Positions 39,585 to 47,442 are shown, numbered from the stretch's first letter. The stretch: DNA of 64,000 nt from Streptomyces marispadix (GCF_022524345.1 NZ_JAKWJU010000002.1:5880001-5944000), one strand, 5' to 3'. Notes: generated from the sequence alone by a model not told the origin. Made by a program: numbers and translations.

Positions 39585-41537
39585 TCAGCTCCTCACGGCT
39601 GCCGCGACAGGCAGCTTCTCGATGCGTATCGCGGATGCCTTGAATTCGGCGGTACCTGCGATGGGGCAGTTGGACTCGATCGTGAGCTGGTTGGTGTCCA
39701 CTTCGTCCGGGAAGTGCATGGTCATGAACGCCAGCCCCGGCCGCAGCCCGGGGTCGATCCACACGGGTGCGACGACCGAGCCGCGCCGCGAGGTGACCCG
39801 CACCTCCTCCTCGACGGCCACGCCGTACTTCTCGGCGTCCTCCGGGCACAGCTCCACGTACTCGCCGCGGCGCAGCGGCGAGGCGTAACTCCCGCTCTGC
39901 ACACCGGTGTTGTACGAGTCGAGCCGCCGGCCCGTCGTCAGCCGCAGCGGGTACTCCTCGTCGGTGAGGTCGACCGGCGGATCGTGCTTGACGATCCCGA
40001 ACGGCGCCGGCGTGCCGCGCTTGGCCGGGTCCTTCTCCCACAGCCGCCCGTGCATGTACGTCGGCTCCAGCTTCTCCGTGCTGGGGCAGGGCCACTGGAT
40101 GCCCTGGTGCTCGGCCAGCCGCTCGTACGTCATGCCGTAGTGGTTGGGCGAGACGGAGCGCAGCTCGTCCCAGACGGCCTCGCTGTCGGCGAACTTCCAC
40201 TCGTATCCGAGCCGTGCCGCGATGTCGCAGATGATGTCGATGTCCTCGCGGGCCTCGCCGGGCGGGTCGACCGCCTTCCGTACGCGCTGCACGCGCCGTT
40301 CGCTGTTGGTGGTGGTGCCGTCCGTCTCGCACCAGGCGGCGGTGGCGGGCAGTACGACGTCGGCGAGTTCGGCCGTCTTCGTCAGGAAGATGTCCTGCAC
40401 CACGAGGTGTTCGAGCTTCTGCAACCGCTCCACGGCCTGGCCGCTGTCGGCCTCCGACTGCGCAGGGTTCTCGCCGATGCAGTAGACGGCCTTCAGCTCG
40501 CCGGTCTCCATGGCCTCGAACATGGCGGTCAGGTTCCGTCCGTGGCGCGGCTCCAGGGTGACGCCCCACGCGGCCTCGAACTTCTCCCGGGTCTCGGGGT
40601 CCAGGACGTTCTGGAAGCCGGGCAGCCGGTCGGGGATCGCCCCCATGTCGCCGCCGCCCTGCACGTTGTTCTGGCCGCGCAGCGGCTGGAGGCCCGCGCC
40701 GTAGCGGCCGACGTGCCCCGTCAGCAGCGACAGGTTGATCAGGGCCCTGACGTTGTCGGTGCCGTTGTGGTGCTCGGTGATGCCCAACGTCCAGCACAAC
40801 TGGGCGCGTTCGGCCGTGGCGTAGGCGTGCGCGAGGTCGCGGATAGCGTCGGCCGGTACGCCGGTGACCTTCTCGGCGGCGCTCAGCGTCCACGGCTCGA
40901 CCTCGGCCTTGTACTCCTCGAAGCCGGTCGTGGCCCGCTCGATGAAGGTGTGGTTGGCCAGCCCCGCGTGGATGATCTCCCGCCCGATGGCGTGGGCGAG
41001 GGCGATGTCCGTACCGACGTTCAGGCCGAGCCAGCTCTCCGCCCACTCGGCTGTCGACGTACGGCGCGGGTCGACGGCGTACATCCGTGCGCCGTTGCGG
41101 ATGCCGCGCAGCACGTGCTGGAAGAAGATCGGATGCGCGAAGCGGGCGTTGGAGCCCCACATCAGGATCAGATCGGTCGACTCGACCTCCTCGTAGGAGG
41201 AGGTGCCGCCGCCGGAGCCGAAGGCCGCCGACAGCCCGGCCACGCTGGGCGCGTGACAGGTGCGGTTGCACGAGTCGACGTTGTGGGTGCCCATGATGAC
41301 GCGGGTGAACTTCTGCGCCACGTAGTTCATCTCGTTCGTCGCGCGTGCGCAGGAGAACATCCCGAAGGCGTCCGGGCCGTGGTCGTCCTTGATCCTGCGG
41401 AAGCCCTCGGTGGCCTTCTCCAGAGCCTCCTCCCAGGTGGCCCTGCGCAGCGGACCGCCCTTCTCGTCCCGCACCAGCGGATGCGTCAGGCGTGTGTACT
41501 GCGTCGACGGCGGTTTCCCGCGGTCGCGTTGCCTCAT
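39585..41537 (-). CDS. formate dehydrogenase molybdopterin catalytic subunit (Cys form, lacking its own [4Fe-4S] domain)
   Basis: A 650-residue bis-MGD oxidoreductase. It aligns from the RLTHPLVR...GGPLRRATWEEAL point of E. coli FdhF-like enzymes: NYVAQKFTRVIMGTHNVDSCNRTCHAPSVAGL (Cys94-His95 in place of selenocysteine-His), LILMWGSNARFAHPIFFQHV, GLQPLRGQNNVQGGGDMGAIPDRLPGFQ, VQDIFLTKTAELADVVLPA, and the C-terminal cofactor domain YPLRLTTGRRLDSYNTGVQSG. The usual N-terminal CxxCxxxC cluster domain is absent and is found instead on the ferredoxin-like subunit (36673-37545). It oxidises formate to CO2. ATG at 41537 with AAGGAG 6 bases upstream; ATGA overlap with the ketopantoate reductase-like gene. 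Confidence 0.92.
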   Translation of the reverse strand: MRQRDRGKPPSTQYTRLTHPLVRDEKGGPLRRATWEEALEKATEGFRRIKDDHGPDAFGMFSCARATNEMNYVAQKFTRVIMGTHNVDSCNRTCHAPSVAGLSAAFGSGGGTSSYEEVESTDLILMWGSNARFAHPIFFQHVLRGIRNGARMYAVDPRRTSTAEWAESWLGLNVGTDIALAHAIGREIIHAGLANHTFIERATTGFEEYKAEVEPWTLSAAEKVTGVPADAIRDLAHAYATAERAQLCWTLGITEHHNGTDNVRALINLSLLTGHVGRYGAGLQPLRGQNNVQGGGDMGAIPDRLPGFQNVLDPETREKFEAAWGVTLEPRHGRNLTAMFEAMETGELKAVYCIGENPAQSEADSGQAVERLQKLEHLVVQDIFLTKTAELADVVLPATAAWCETDGTTTNSERRVQRVRKAVDPPGEAREDIDIICDIAARLGYEWKFADSEAVWDELRSVSPNHYGMTYERLAEHQGIQWPCPSTEKLEPTYMHGRLWEKDPAKRGTPAPFGIVKHDPPVDLTDEEYPLRLTTGRRLDSYNTGVQSGSYASPLRRGEYVELCPEDAEKYGVAVEEEVRVTSRRGSVVAPVWIDPGLRPGLAFMTMHFPDEVDTNQLTIESNCPIAGTAEFKASAIRIEKLPVAAAVRS

Positions 41538-42511
41538 GCTGCGCTCCTTACGGTCTGTGCCAGCAGGTCTGTCACGGCGTGGATGGCGCAGAGCTTCGGC
41601 ACGGGGGTGCCGGTGAGCGCGGCGAGTTCGACCACGGCCGCCAGGAGCACGTCCAGCTCCATGGGCTTTCCGCTCTCCAGGTCCTGGAGGGTGGAGGTCT
41701 TGTGGTCGCCGACGCGTTCGGCTCCGGCCAGTCGCTTCTCGACGGAGATCTCGGGGCGGCAGCCGACGGCCTCGGCCACCGCGAGCGTCTCGCGCATCAT
41801 CGTCGCCACCAGCGCCCGGGTGTCCTGGTGGCGGCAGATCTGCGCCATGGTCGCCCGGGAGAGCGCGCTGAGCGGGTTGAACGCGATGTTCCCGAGCAGC
41901 TTGATCCAGATGTCGTTGCGGATGTCCGCCTCGACGGGGCACTTCAGGCCGCCCGCCTTCATCGCCTCGCTGAACGCCTCGCAGCGCGTGGAGTCGGTGG
42001 TGTCCGGCTCGCCGATGGAGAACCGGGTGCCCTCCAAGTGCCGTACGACGCCGGGCCCTTGGAGCTGCGTGGCGGCGTAGACGACGCAGCCCACGGCCCG
42101 TTCGGGCGGCAGCACCGCGCTGACGGCGCCGTCGGGGTCGACGCTCTCGATGCGGCGGTTCTTGTACGGCCCTTCGAGGCCGTGGAAGTACCACCACGGG
42201 ATGCCGTTCTGCGCGGCCACGATGGCGGTGTGCTCGCCGAGCAGGGGATGGACCAACGGCCCGCACGCCGCATACGAGTTGGCCTTCAGCCCCAGGAATA
42301 CGTAGTCGACGTGCCCGATGGCGGACGGGTCGTCGGTGGCGTGCACCCGTGCGGTGAAGTCGCCGCGCGGGCTGAGGACCTGGACGCCGTTCTCCTGCAT
42401 GGCGGCGAGGTGCGCTCCGCGGGCGATGAGGTGTACGTCGGCGCCCGCACGGTGCAGTGCTGCTCCGACATAGGCGCCGATTGCTCCGGCACCGACGACT
42501 GCGACTTTCAT
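41534..42511 (-). CDS. ketopantoate reductase-like NADP-dependent oxidoreductase (PanE/ApbA family)
   Basis: A 325-residue enzyme: Rossmann start MKVAVVGAGAIGAYVGAALHRAGADVHLIARG, VFLGLKANSYAA and AAQNGIPWW (family loop with Asn), then the helical C-terminal domain with IWIKLLGNIAFNPLSALSRATMAQI (catalytic-lysine block) and KTSTLQDLESGKPMELDVLLAAVVELA. The family reduces 2-ketopantoate or similar 2-keto/hydroxy acids. Placement as first gene of the formate dehydrogenase operon (ATGA overlap) suggests a job in C1 or short-acid metabolism instead of pantothenate synthesis; that is inference. ATG at 42511 has GGAGAG upstream, and a palindromic operator candidate lies about 65 bases further up. 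Confidence 0.87.
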   Translation of the reverse strand: MKVAVVGAGAIGAYVGAALHRAGADVHLIARGAHLAAMQENGVQVLSPRGDFTARVHATDDPSAIGHVDYVFLGLKANSYAACGPLVHPLLGEHTAIVAAQNGIPWWYFHGLEGPYKNRRIESVDPDGAVSAVLPPERAVGCVVYAATQLQGPGVVRHLEGTRFSIGEPDTTDSTRCEAFSEAMKAGGLKCPVEADIRNDIWIKLLGNIAFNPLSALSRATMAQICRHQDTRALVATMMRETLAVAEAVGCRPEISVEKRLAGAERVGDHKTSTLQDLESGKPMELDVLLAAVVELAALTGTPVPKLCAIHAVTDLLAQTVRSAA

Positions 42512-42572
42512 ATCCGCTCTCCGTTCGGTTGAGGGGACCGAGCGTGGGGGAAACCAGGATGGTCGACAGAAT

Positions 42573-42584
42573 ATTGTATACACT
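42573..42584 (-). promoter_or_regulatory. candidate GntR/FCD operator upstream of the reductase-formate dehydrogenase operon
   Basis: On the minus strand AGTGTATACAAT, containing the perfect 8-bp palindrome TGTATACA. It agrees at 10 of 12 positions with ACTGTATCCAAT at 46590-46601 upstream of the gntR gene. AT-rich in a GC-rich genome and well placed for a promoter-proximal operator. Confidence 0.55.
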
Positions 42585-42697
42585 CGCCTTCGCGAGCAGC
42601 ACAAGACGTATGCGGCGGTCTTGCCCTGACCGGTACGGCCCGGCAAAGGTCCGGCTGAGCCCGAATTATCCCTTCACGGGCGGCCACGGGGAACCCG

Positions 42698-42868
42698 TCA
42701 GCCGCCGGTGAAGAGCTGCACCGCCTTGAGGATCAACTCGTAGAGTCCGTACGCCATCGGCACGCCCACCCAGAGCCAGGTGAAGACGAACAGCGCCGCG
42801 GGCGGGCCGCCGGCGTCCGCGGTGCCGCCCGCAGGGCCCTCGGGGATGTTCTTCTCGGCGCTGCTCAT
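42698..42868 (-). CDS. MFS transporter small partner subunit
   Basis: A 56-residue protein, MSSAEKNIPEGPAGGTADAGG then one membrane helix AALFVFTWLWVGVPMAYGLYELILKAVQLFTGG. Small one-helix proteins like this accompany OFA-type MFS antiporters in actinobacteria and related bacteria. The ATG at 42868 overlaps the antiporter stop (ATGA), so it is translationally coupled and probably associates with the antiporter in the membrane. The exact role is unknown. Confidence 0.8.
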   Translation of the reverse strand: MSSAEKNIPEGPAGGTADAGGPPAALFVFTWLWVGVPMAYGLYELILKAVQLFTGG

Positions 42869-44295
42869 CGCCCCGTCTCCTCCTTGCTCTCCGCGCCGCC
42901 GTCCTGGCCGGCTCTCTCCATGGCTTCCGCGGTCTGGGCGGTCTGCGCGGCCGTCGCCGCCGGGGCGGGCACGTGGTACTTCGGGTCCACCGGCCGTATC
43001 AGCTCGTTGGCGACGAAGCCCACCGCAAGCAGCCCGATCATGATGGACAGGGCCAGTGCGTAGAGCCCCGGGCCCGAACGGCCCGCCGCCTCCTGTGAGT
43101 CGGCGACCCAGTTGACGATCAGCGGGCCCAGCACCCCGGCCGTCGACCACGCGGTCAGCAGGCGCCCGTGGATCGCGCCCACCTCGTAGGTGCCGAACAG
43201 GTCCTTCAGATACGCCGGTACGGTCGCGAAGCCGCCGCCGTAGAAGGAGATGATCACGAGCGCGCACACGATGAACAGCGGCTTGGAGGAGTCGCCGAGC
43301 AGCACGATGCCCAGATACATCAGCGCGCCGACGCCGAGGTAGCAGCGGTACATGTTCTTGCGGCCGATGACGTCCGACGTCGTCGACCACAGGAAACGGC
43401 CGCCCATGTTGGCCAGCGAGAGCAGCGCGACGAAGCCCGCCGCCGCCGAGGCGGAGACCGGCGTCGAGGTGTCGGCGAAGAAGTCGCCGATCATCGGCGC
43501 GGCCTTCTCCAGGATGCCGATGCCCGCGGTGACGTTCATGCACAGCACGACCCACAGGCACCAGAACTGCGGCGTGCGCACGGCGTTGCGCGCCGAGACG
43601 TCCGCGGTCGTCACCAGCGGCTTCTGCGCCTGCTGCTCCTGGGGCTTCTTACCGGCCGGCGGCTTCCAGCCCTCCGCCGGTACGCGGACCAGCAGCACGC
43701 CGAGCGCCATGAAGACCGTGTAGACCAGGCCGTGCACGAGGAACGCCGCGGCGACGCCGCCGTTGTCCGAGCCGAAGCTCTCCAGCATCTGAGCCGACCA
43801 GGGCGAGGCGATCAGCGCGCCGCCGCCGAAGCCCATGATGGCGATGCCGGTGGCCATGCCCGGACGGTCGGGGAACCACTTGATCAGTGTGGATACCGGC
43901 GAGATATAGCCGATGCCGAGGCCGACGCCGCCGACGAAGCCGTAGCCGAAGACCACCAGCCAGTACTGCTCGACGGCGGCGCCCAGCGCGGCGAGCAGGA
44001 AGCCCGAGCAGAAGCAGAGCAGGGAGACCGTCATCGCCCAGCGGGGACCGTTGCGTTCGACGAGTGTGCCGCCGAAGGCCGCCGAGAGACCGAGCATCAC
44101 GATGCCGAGCTGGAACGGCAGCGCGCTGGCCGTGCCGGACAGCCCGAGCGACGACTCCAGCGGGGGCTTGAAGACGCTCCAGGCGTAGGCCTGGCCGATC
44201 GAGAGATGGACCGACAGGGCGGCCGGAGGAATCAGCCACCGGCTCCAGCCGGGAGGCGCGACAGTTCGGGAGCGATCGAGGAACCCAGGTGCCAT
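42865..44295 (-). CDS. OFA-family MFS antiporter (oxalate/formate type)
   Basis: A 476-residue major facilitator with twelve predicted helices. The OFA hallmarks are visible: LSVHLSIGQAYAWSVFKPPLESSLGLS in helix 1 region, FGYGFVGGVGLGIGYISPVSTLIKWFPDRPGMATGIAIMGFGGGALI, and GGRFLWSTTSDVIGRKNMY. OxlT in this family exchanges oxalate for formate; members also carry other monocarboxylates, so substrate is inferred partly from the adjacent formate dehydrogenase. The C-terminal tail is hydrophilic (Ala/Thr/Gln-rich). ATG at 44295 has no clear ribosome binding site, so the message may be leaderless or nearly so. Followed by its coupled small subunit. Confidence 0.9.
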   Translation of the reverse strand: MAPGFLDRSRTVAPPGWSRWLIPPAALSVHLSIGQAYAWSVFKPPLESSLGLSGTASALPFQLGIVMLGLSAAFGGTLVERNGPRWAMTVSLLCFCSGFLLAALGAAVEQYWLVVFGYGFVGGVGLGIGYISPVSTLIKWFPDRPGMATGIAIMGFGGGALIASPWSAQMLESFGSDNGGVAAAFLVHGLVYTVFMALGVLLVRVPAEGWKPPAGKKPQEQQAQKPLVTTADVSARNAVRTPQFWCLWVVLCMNVTAGIGILEKAAPMIGDFFADTSTPVSASAAAGFVALLSLANMGGRFLWSTTSDVIGRKNMYRCYLGVGALMYLGIVLLGDSSKPLFIVCALVIISFYGGGFATVPAYLKDLFGTYEVGAIHGRLLTAWSTAGVLGPLIVNWVADSQEAAGRSGPGLYALALSIMIGLLAVGFVANELIRPVDPKYHVPAPAATAAQTAQTAEAMERAGQDGGAESKEETGR

Positions 44296-44352
44296 GGCCG
44301 GAGATTAGAAAGTTGAAGAGCGGATTACCAGGGGTGAGGACAGATTTCGTCG

Positions 44353-44364
44353 ACTGTATGTGGC
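44353..44364 (+). promoter_or_regulatory. weak third copy of the TGTAT operator half-site
   Basis: ACTGTATGTGGC shares the ACTGTAT half with the sites at 42573-42584 and 46590-46601 and lies about 58 bases upstream of the antiporter start, in the gap shared with the small secreted protein gene. The second half does not match. Confidence 0.25.
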
Positions 44365-44497
44365 CGAGCCGACGTACCGGTCGATGCGGATTGGACCTAA
44401 CGAGGGGTTGGGAGGCGGGGCAAGCGTGTCGTTCTTCATATTTGCATCTCAATGCGGACATTGGACTTGTCAGCACCCCAGGAGAAAAGGATTCCTC

Positions 44498-44710
44498 ATG
44501 CGATCTGTCATCCGTCCCGCCTTCGTAGGGCTCGCGGCAGTCGGCATGGCCTTCGCGGGCGCCGTTTCTGCGCAGGCTTGCGACGACGACTCCCCCTCGA
44601 CGGTGAACGCCAGCTTCGAAGACAGCTTCAACGAGGACAGCTACAACGACTTCACCTTCAACAACAGCCTCAACAACACCATCATCGACGGCGACTTCGA
44701 GATCAACTGA
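44498..44710 (+). CDS. small secreted Asn/Asp-rich protein
   Basis: A 70-residue precursor. The signal peptide (MRSVIRPAFVGLAAVGMAFAGAVSAQA) is clear. The mature part of about 43 residues is acidic, without Lys or Arg, and has aromatic residues spaced by polar ones: ASFEDSFNEDSYNDFTFNNSLNNTIIDGDFEIN. Only one cysteine (right after the cleavage region). Such Asn/aromatic patterns suit beta-rich, amyloid-like or surface proteins, but no family is recognised. The ATG at 44498 follows AGGAGAAAAGG. Transcribed divergently from the antiporter gene. Confidence 0.75.
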   Translation: MRSVIRPAFVGLAAVGMAFAGAVSAQACDDDSPSTVNASFEDSFNEDSYNDFTFNNSLNNTIIDGDFEIN

Positions 44711-44726
44711 CGAGAGCCGCCACGGG

Positions 44727-44760
44727 CGGGGCGGTCACGGCAGTCTGCCGGGCCGCCCCG
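44727..44760 (+). terminator. terminator hairpin after the small secreted protein gene
   Basis: CGGGGCGG (44727-44734) pairs with CCGCCCCG (44753-44760), enclosing a second perfect hairpin GGCAG-T-CTGCC. It starts 16 bases after the stop and can serve the convergent MBL gene as well. Confidence 0.75.
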
Positions 44761-44824
44761 CTTCCGTGTGCCGGCCCAGGCCCGGCAGACCCGGACCGGC
44801 GGGCGGCTCGCGCCCTTCGACTGC

Positions 44825-45577
44825 CTACGTGACGCCGATGAGGACGACGGCTCCCGGCACGGCGACGGAGACGGGGCCTGCGAACGACTTACGGGCCGCC
44901 CGCAGGGCGTCCTCGTGCGGAGTGCCCGGCCACAGATGGGTCAGCAACAGCCGGGCCGCCCCGGCCTGTCGGGCGTAGCGCCCTGCCGGCGCGGCCGAGA
45001 GCAGACACTCCTCGTCCTCGGCCGGGACGGCCTCCGGATGGGTCGCCTCGCAGAGCAGGAGACCGGCGTCCCGGGCCAGCTCCGGCACCTGTCCGCTCGG
45101 GCCCGTGTCCCCGGTGTAGGCGAGCACGTCGCCGCGCGGGCCGGTCAGCCGGACACCGGCGTTCGGCACGAAGTGGGGGAGCAGCCGCGTGGCGACCGCG
45201 AAGGGGCCGATGCCGAAGGCTGCCCCGGCCGTGAACTCCCGCAGTTCCCATGCCCCTTCGAGCATGCCGGGGGTGTCCAGCGCGAGCACGGCGTCGAGTG
45301 CGCCCGGCAGCGCGTAGAGGGGCAGCGGCGGCGGATCGGCGCCGCCCAGTGCGCGGGCACGCAGCAGCGGGTTGATGTCGGCGCAGTGGTCGGGATGGCC
45401 GTGGGTGACGAGCACGGCGTCGACGTCCTCGGCGCGGGTGGCCGCCGTCAGCGCCGGGAACGTGGCGTAGCCCGGGTCGAGCAGGAGCCGGAAGCCGTCG
45501 CAGACGACCAGATAGCCGCTGCAACCCTGCTCCGGTGTGGGCCAGGCGCCGCAGCCGCCGAGCACCGTCAGCTCCAT
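44825..45577 (-). CDS. metallo-beta-lactamase-fold hydrolase (RNase Z/ElaC-like)
   Basis: A 250-residue single-domain protein: MELTVLGGCGAWPTPEQGCSGYLVVCDGFRLLLDPG, VLVTHGHPDHCADINPLL (HxHxDH), GVRLTGPRGDVLAYTGDTGPSGQVPELA, LLLCEATH and LLLTHLWPGT provide the zinc ligands. The opening (LTVLG-G-CGAWP) and layout match the RNase Z-like/ElaC branch often annotated in actinobacteria as MBL hydrolases of unknown substrate; it is shorter than true RNase Z. Single gene, ATG at 45577. Confidence 0.87.
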   Translation of the reverse strand: MELTVLGGCGAWPTPEQGCSGYLVVCDGFRLLLDPGYATFPALTAATRAEDVDAVLVTHGHPDHCADINPLLRARALGGADPPPLPLYALPGALDAVLALDTPGMLEGAWELREFTAGAAFGIGPFAVATRLLPHFVPNAGVRLTGPRGDVLAYTGDTGPSGQVPELARDAGLLLCEATHPEAVPAEDEECLLSAAPAGRYARQAGAARLLLTHLWPGTPHEDALRAARKSFAGPVSVAVPGAVVLIGVT

Positions 45578-45590
45578 GGGCTCCCGCCCC

Positions 45591-45661
45591 TCTCCTGTGT
45601 CTGTTCTCCTGTGTCTGTGTTGTGTCTCTCCGGCTGTGTCTCTCCGGCTGTGTCTCTCCGG
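45591..45661. repeat. clustered 14-bp tandem repeats
   Basis: TCTCCTGTGTCTGT at 45591 and 45605, followed by TGTGTCTCTCCGGC at 45621, 45635 and 45649 (last copy one base short). The units are related and T-rich, in the promoter region of the MBL gene. Confidence 0.85.
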
Positions 45662-45698
45662 TGCGGTCGCGGACGCGGCTCTGAGCGCGGTACGTCCC

Positions 45699-46415
45699 TC
45701 AGTGCTTCACGCAGGTGTACGAGGCGTAGACGGACGCGCGGCAGGAGAAGCCGGCGGTCTCGAAGCCGGCGGCCTCCAGCATGGGCTCCAACAGCCAGCG
45801 GAACGTGCTGTGTTCGGTGCGGATGTGCTCCGCCAGGTCCTCGCGGGTGTACGCCGTGGCCGGGTCCTGCGGTGCCTGTGCCAGCCAGTCGTCGAAGAAG
45901 GACTCCGTACGGCTCGGCGGGAAGTCGTAGACGAGGTCGTGCAGCCGCAGGACGCCTCCGGGGCGCAGCATCCCGGCGATGCGCCGCAGCGCCAGCACCT
46001 TCCAGAAGTCGGGGAGCTGATGGAGCGCGTGGCGGGTGAAGACCGCGTCGGCGGGCGCTCCCGAGTGCTCATACGTGAGGAATCCGCCCCGTACGCACTC
46101 CAGCGTGGCGAGCCCTTCCGCGGTGGCGCGCTCGCGCAGCACGTCGCGCATGGCGGGGGAGACCTCCACGGCGACCACACGCCCGAAGTGCCTCGCCGCC
46201 GGTACGGCGAACTGGCCCGTGCCGGCGCCGATGTCGGCGACGACCGAGTCGCCGGTGAGCCCGTGGGAGCGCAGCAGTGCGATGTCCCCGGAGGGGTCGG
46301 GGTGCCCCTGCTTGCGGTCGAAGCCGCCGACGAAGTCCGGATCGAGATGTTCGGGCCCTGCGTGGGCGAGTTCGTCGGGCATCCAGTCGCGGTCCATGGG
46401 AAGGGAGACTGGCAC
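45699..46415 (-). CDS. class I SAM-dependent methyltransferase
   Basis: A 238-residue protein of the methyltransferase-11/25 type. SAM-binding motif I is VVADIGAGTGQFAVPAARH, with VVAVEVSPAMRDVLRER as motif II, PADAVFTRHALHQLPDFWKVLALRRIAGMLRPGGVLRLHDLVYDF as the post-II region. The C-terminal part (FETAGFSCRASVYASYTCVKH) completes the fold. Substrate unknown. Start is uncertain: GTG at 46415 (weak AGG site) or ATG at 46397 (MDRDWMPDELAHAGPEHLDPDFV). Divergent from the gntR gene. Confidence 0.87.
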   Translation of the reverse strand: MPVSLPMDRDWMPDELAHAGPEHLDPDFVGGFDRKQGHPDPSGDIALLRSHGLTGDSVVADIGAGTGQFAVPAARHFGRVVAVEVSPAMRDVLRERATAEGLATLECVRGGFLTYEHSGAPADAVFTRHALHQLPDFWKVLALRRIAGMLRPGGVLRLHDLVYDFPPSRTESFFDDWLAQAPQDPATAYTREDLAEHIRTEHSTFRWLLEPMLEAAGFETAGFSCRASVYASYTCVKH

Positions 46416-46589
46416 GGCGGCCTGCCGTGGCGCGCGCCATTATCGGGCGGGCTGGGGCACGGGCCCCGGGCGGTGAGAGCGCCGTATCGAAGTGCCTGAG
46501 GCGCCGCATCCCGGTACGCGTGGGTGTGACGCGTCACAGAGAGGCTGAATATGTGCCTTGGGCCGCCACAAGCGCACTGCACTCCGTAG

Positions 46590-46601
46590 ACTGTATCCAA
46601 T
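46590..46601 (+). promoter_or_regulatory. candidate autoregulatory operator of the GntR/FCD regulator
   Basis: ACTGTATCCAAT, about 62 bases upstream of the gntR start, matches the palindromic AGTGTATACAAT near the formate dehydrogenase operon at 10 of 12 positions. Confidence 0.5.
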
Positions 46602-46662
46602 AGCCAGAGGTTCGGGTTCCTGCTTGTCAGGTCCAGGGTCCGACGAGAGTCAGGAGAAGCAG

Positions 46663-47340
46663 ATGCTGTCCGCCGGACTGCCGGAAGGCGCCATGCCCAA
46701 GCTGGAGCGGCCCGGCCCGCTTCGCGAGCGGGTCTACGAGGCGCTTCTGGAGCTGATCACGACGCGTTCGCTCAGGCCCGGTCAGCACCTCGTCGAGAGC
46801 GAACTCGCCCAGCACCTCGGTGTATCGCGGCAGCCCGTAAGGGAGGCGCTTCAGCGGCTGAACACCGACGGATGGGTCGATCTGCGCCCCGCGCAGGGTG
46901 CGTTCGTGCACGAGCCGACGGAGGAGGAGGCCGACCAGCTTCTGACGGTCCGTACGCTGCTGGAGGCCGAAGCCGCCCGGCTCGCGGCCGTCAACGCCGG
47001 TGCGGAAGGCGTCGCCGAGCTCGAGGATCTGTGTGCTCGCGGTGAGGCGGCCGTCGGCGGCGCGGAGGTGGAGAAGGTCGTGGAGGCCAACGCCGCTTTT
47101 CACGCACGGGTGATGGGCCTCGCCGGCAACGCGGTGCTCGCGGAGCTGGCCCGCCAGGTCGACCGCAGGGTGCGCTGGTATTACACGCCGGTGGCGCGGC
47201 AGCGCGGCGCCCAGTCCTGGATCGAGCACCGTGAGTTGATCGCGGCCATCGCCGACGGTGACGAGCGCCGGGCGGCCGATGTCATGCGGGAGCACACGGA
47301 GCACACGCGCCGCTCTTACCACGAGCGCGAACGCGCCTGA
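46663..47340 (+). CDS. GntR-family regulator, FadR/FCD subfamily
   Basis: A 225-residue regulator. The winged helix-turn-helix reads LRERVYEALLELITTRSLRPGQHLVESELAQHLGVSRQPVREALQRLNTDGWVDLRPAQGAFV. The FCD effector domain follows with LLTVRTLLEAEAARLAA, VEANAAFHARVMGLAGN and IEHRELIAAIADGDERRAADVMREHTEHTRRSY; the Asp/His pattern of FCD metal and ligand binding (H in NAAFH, H in EHREL, H in REHTEH) is present. FCD regulators bind small organic acids, fitting the nearby organic-acid genes. ATG at 46663 follows AGGAG. Confidence 0.9.
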   Translation: MLSAGLPEGAMPKLERPGPLRERVYEALLELITTRSLRPGQHLVESELAQHLGVSRQPVREALQRLNTDGWVDLRPAQGAFVHEPTEEEADQLLTVRTLLEAEAARLAAVNAGAEGVAELEDLCARGEAAVGGAEVEKVVEANAAFHARVMGLAGNAVLAELARQVDRRVRWYYTPVARQRGAQSWIEHRELIAAIADGDERRAADVMREHTEHTRRSYHERERA

Positions 47341-47442
47341 AACGAGCGGCGGTCGGCGCGTGGCCGCTCCGCGCCGCTCTGCCGCGGCCGCCCTTCACCG
47401 CGCGCTCGCGCCCCACTCGCGCCTGTGAGCGCACCATGGACT

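Noticed and set aside
39585..41537. selenocysteine formate dehydrogenase
   Set aside because: The active-site position is a Cys codon (SCNRTCHAPS) and there is no in-frame UGA.
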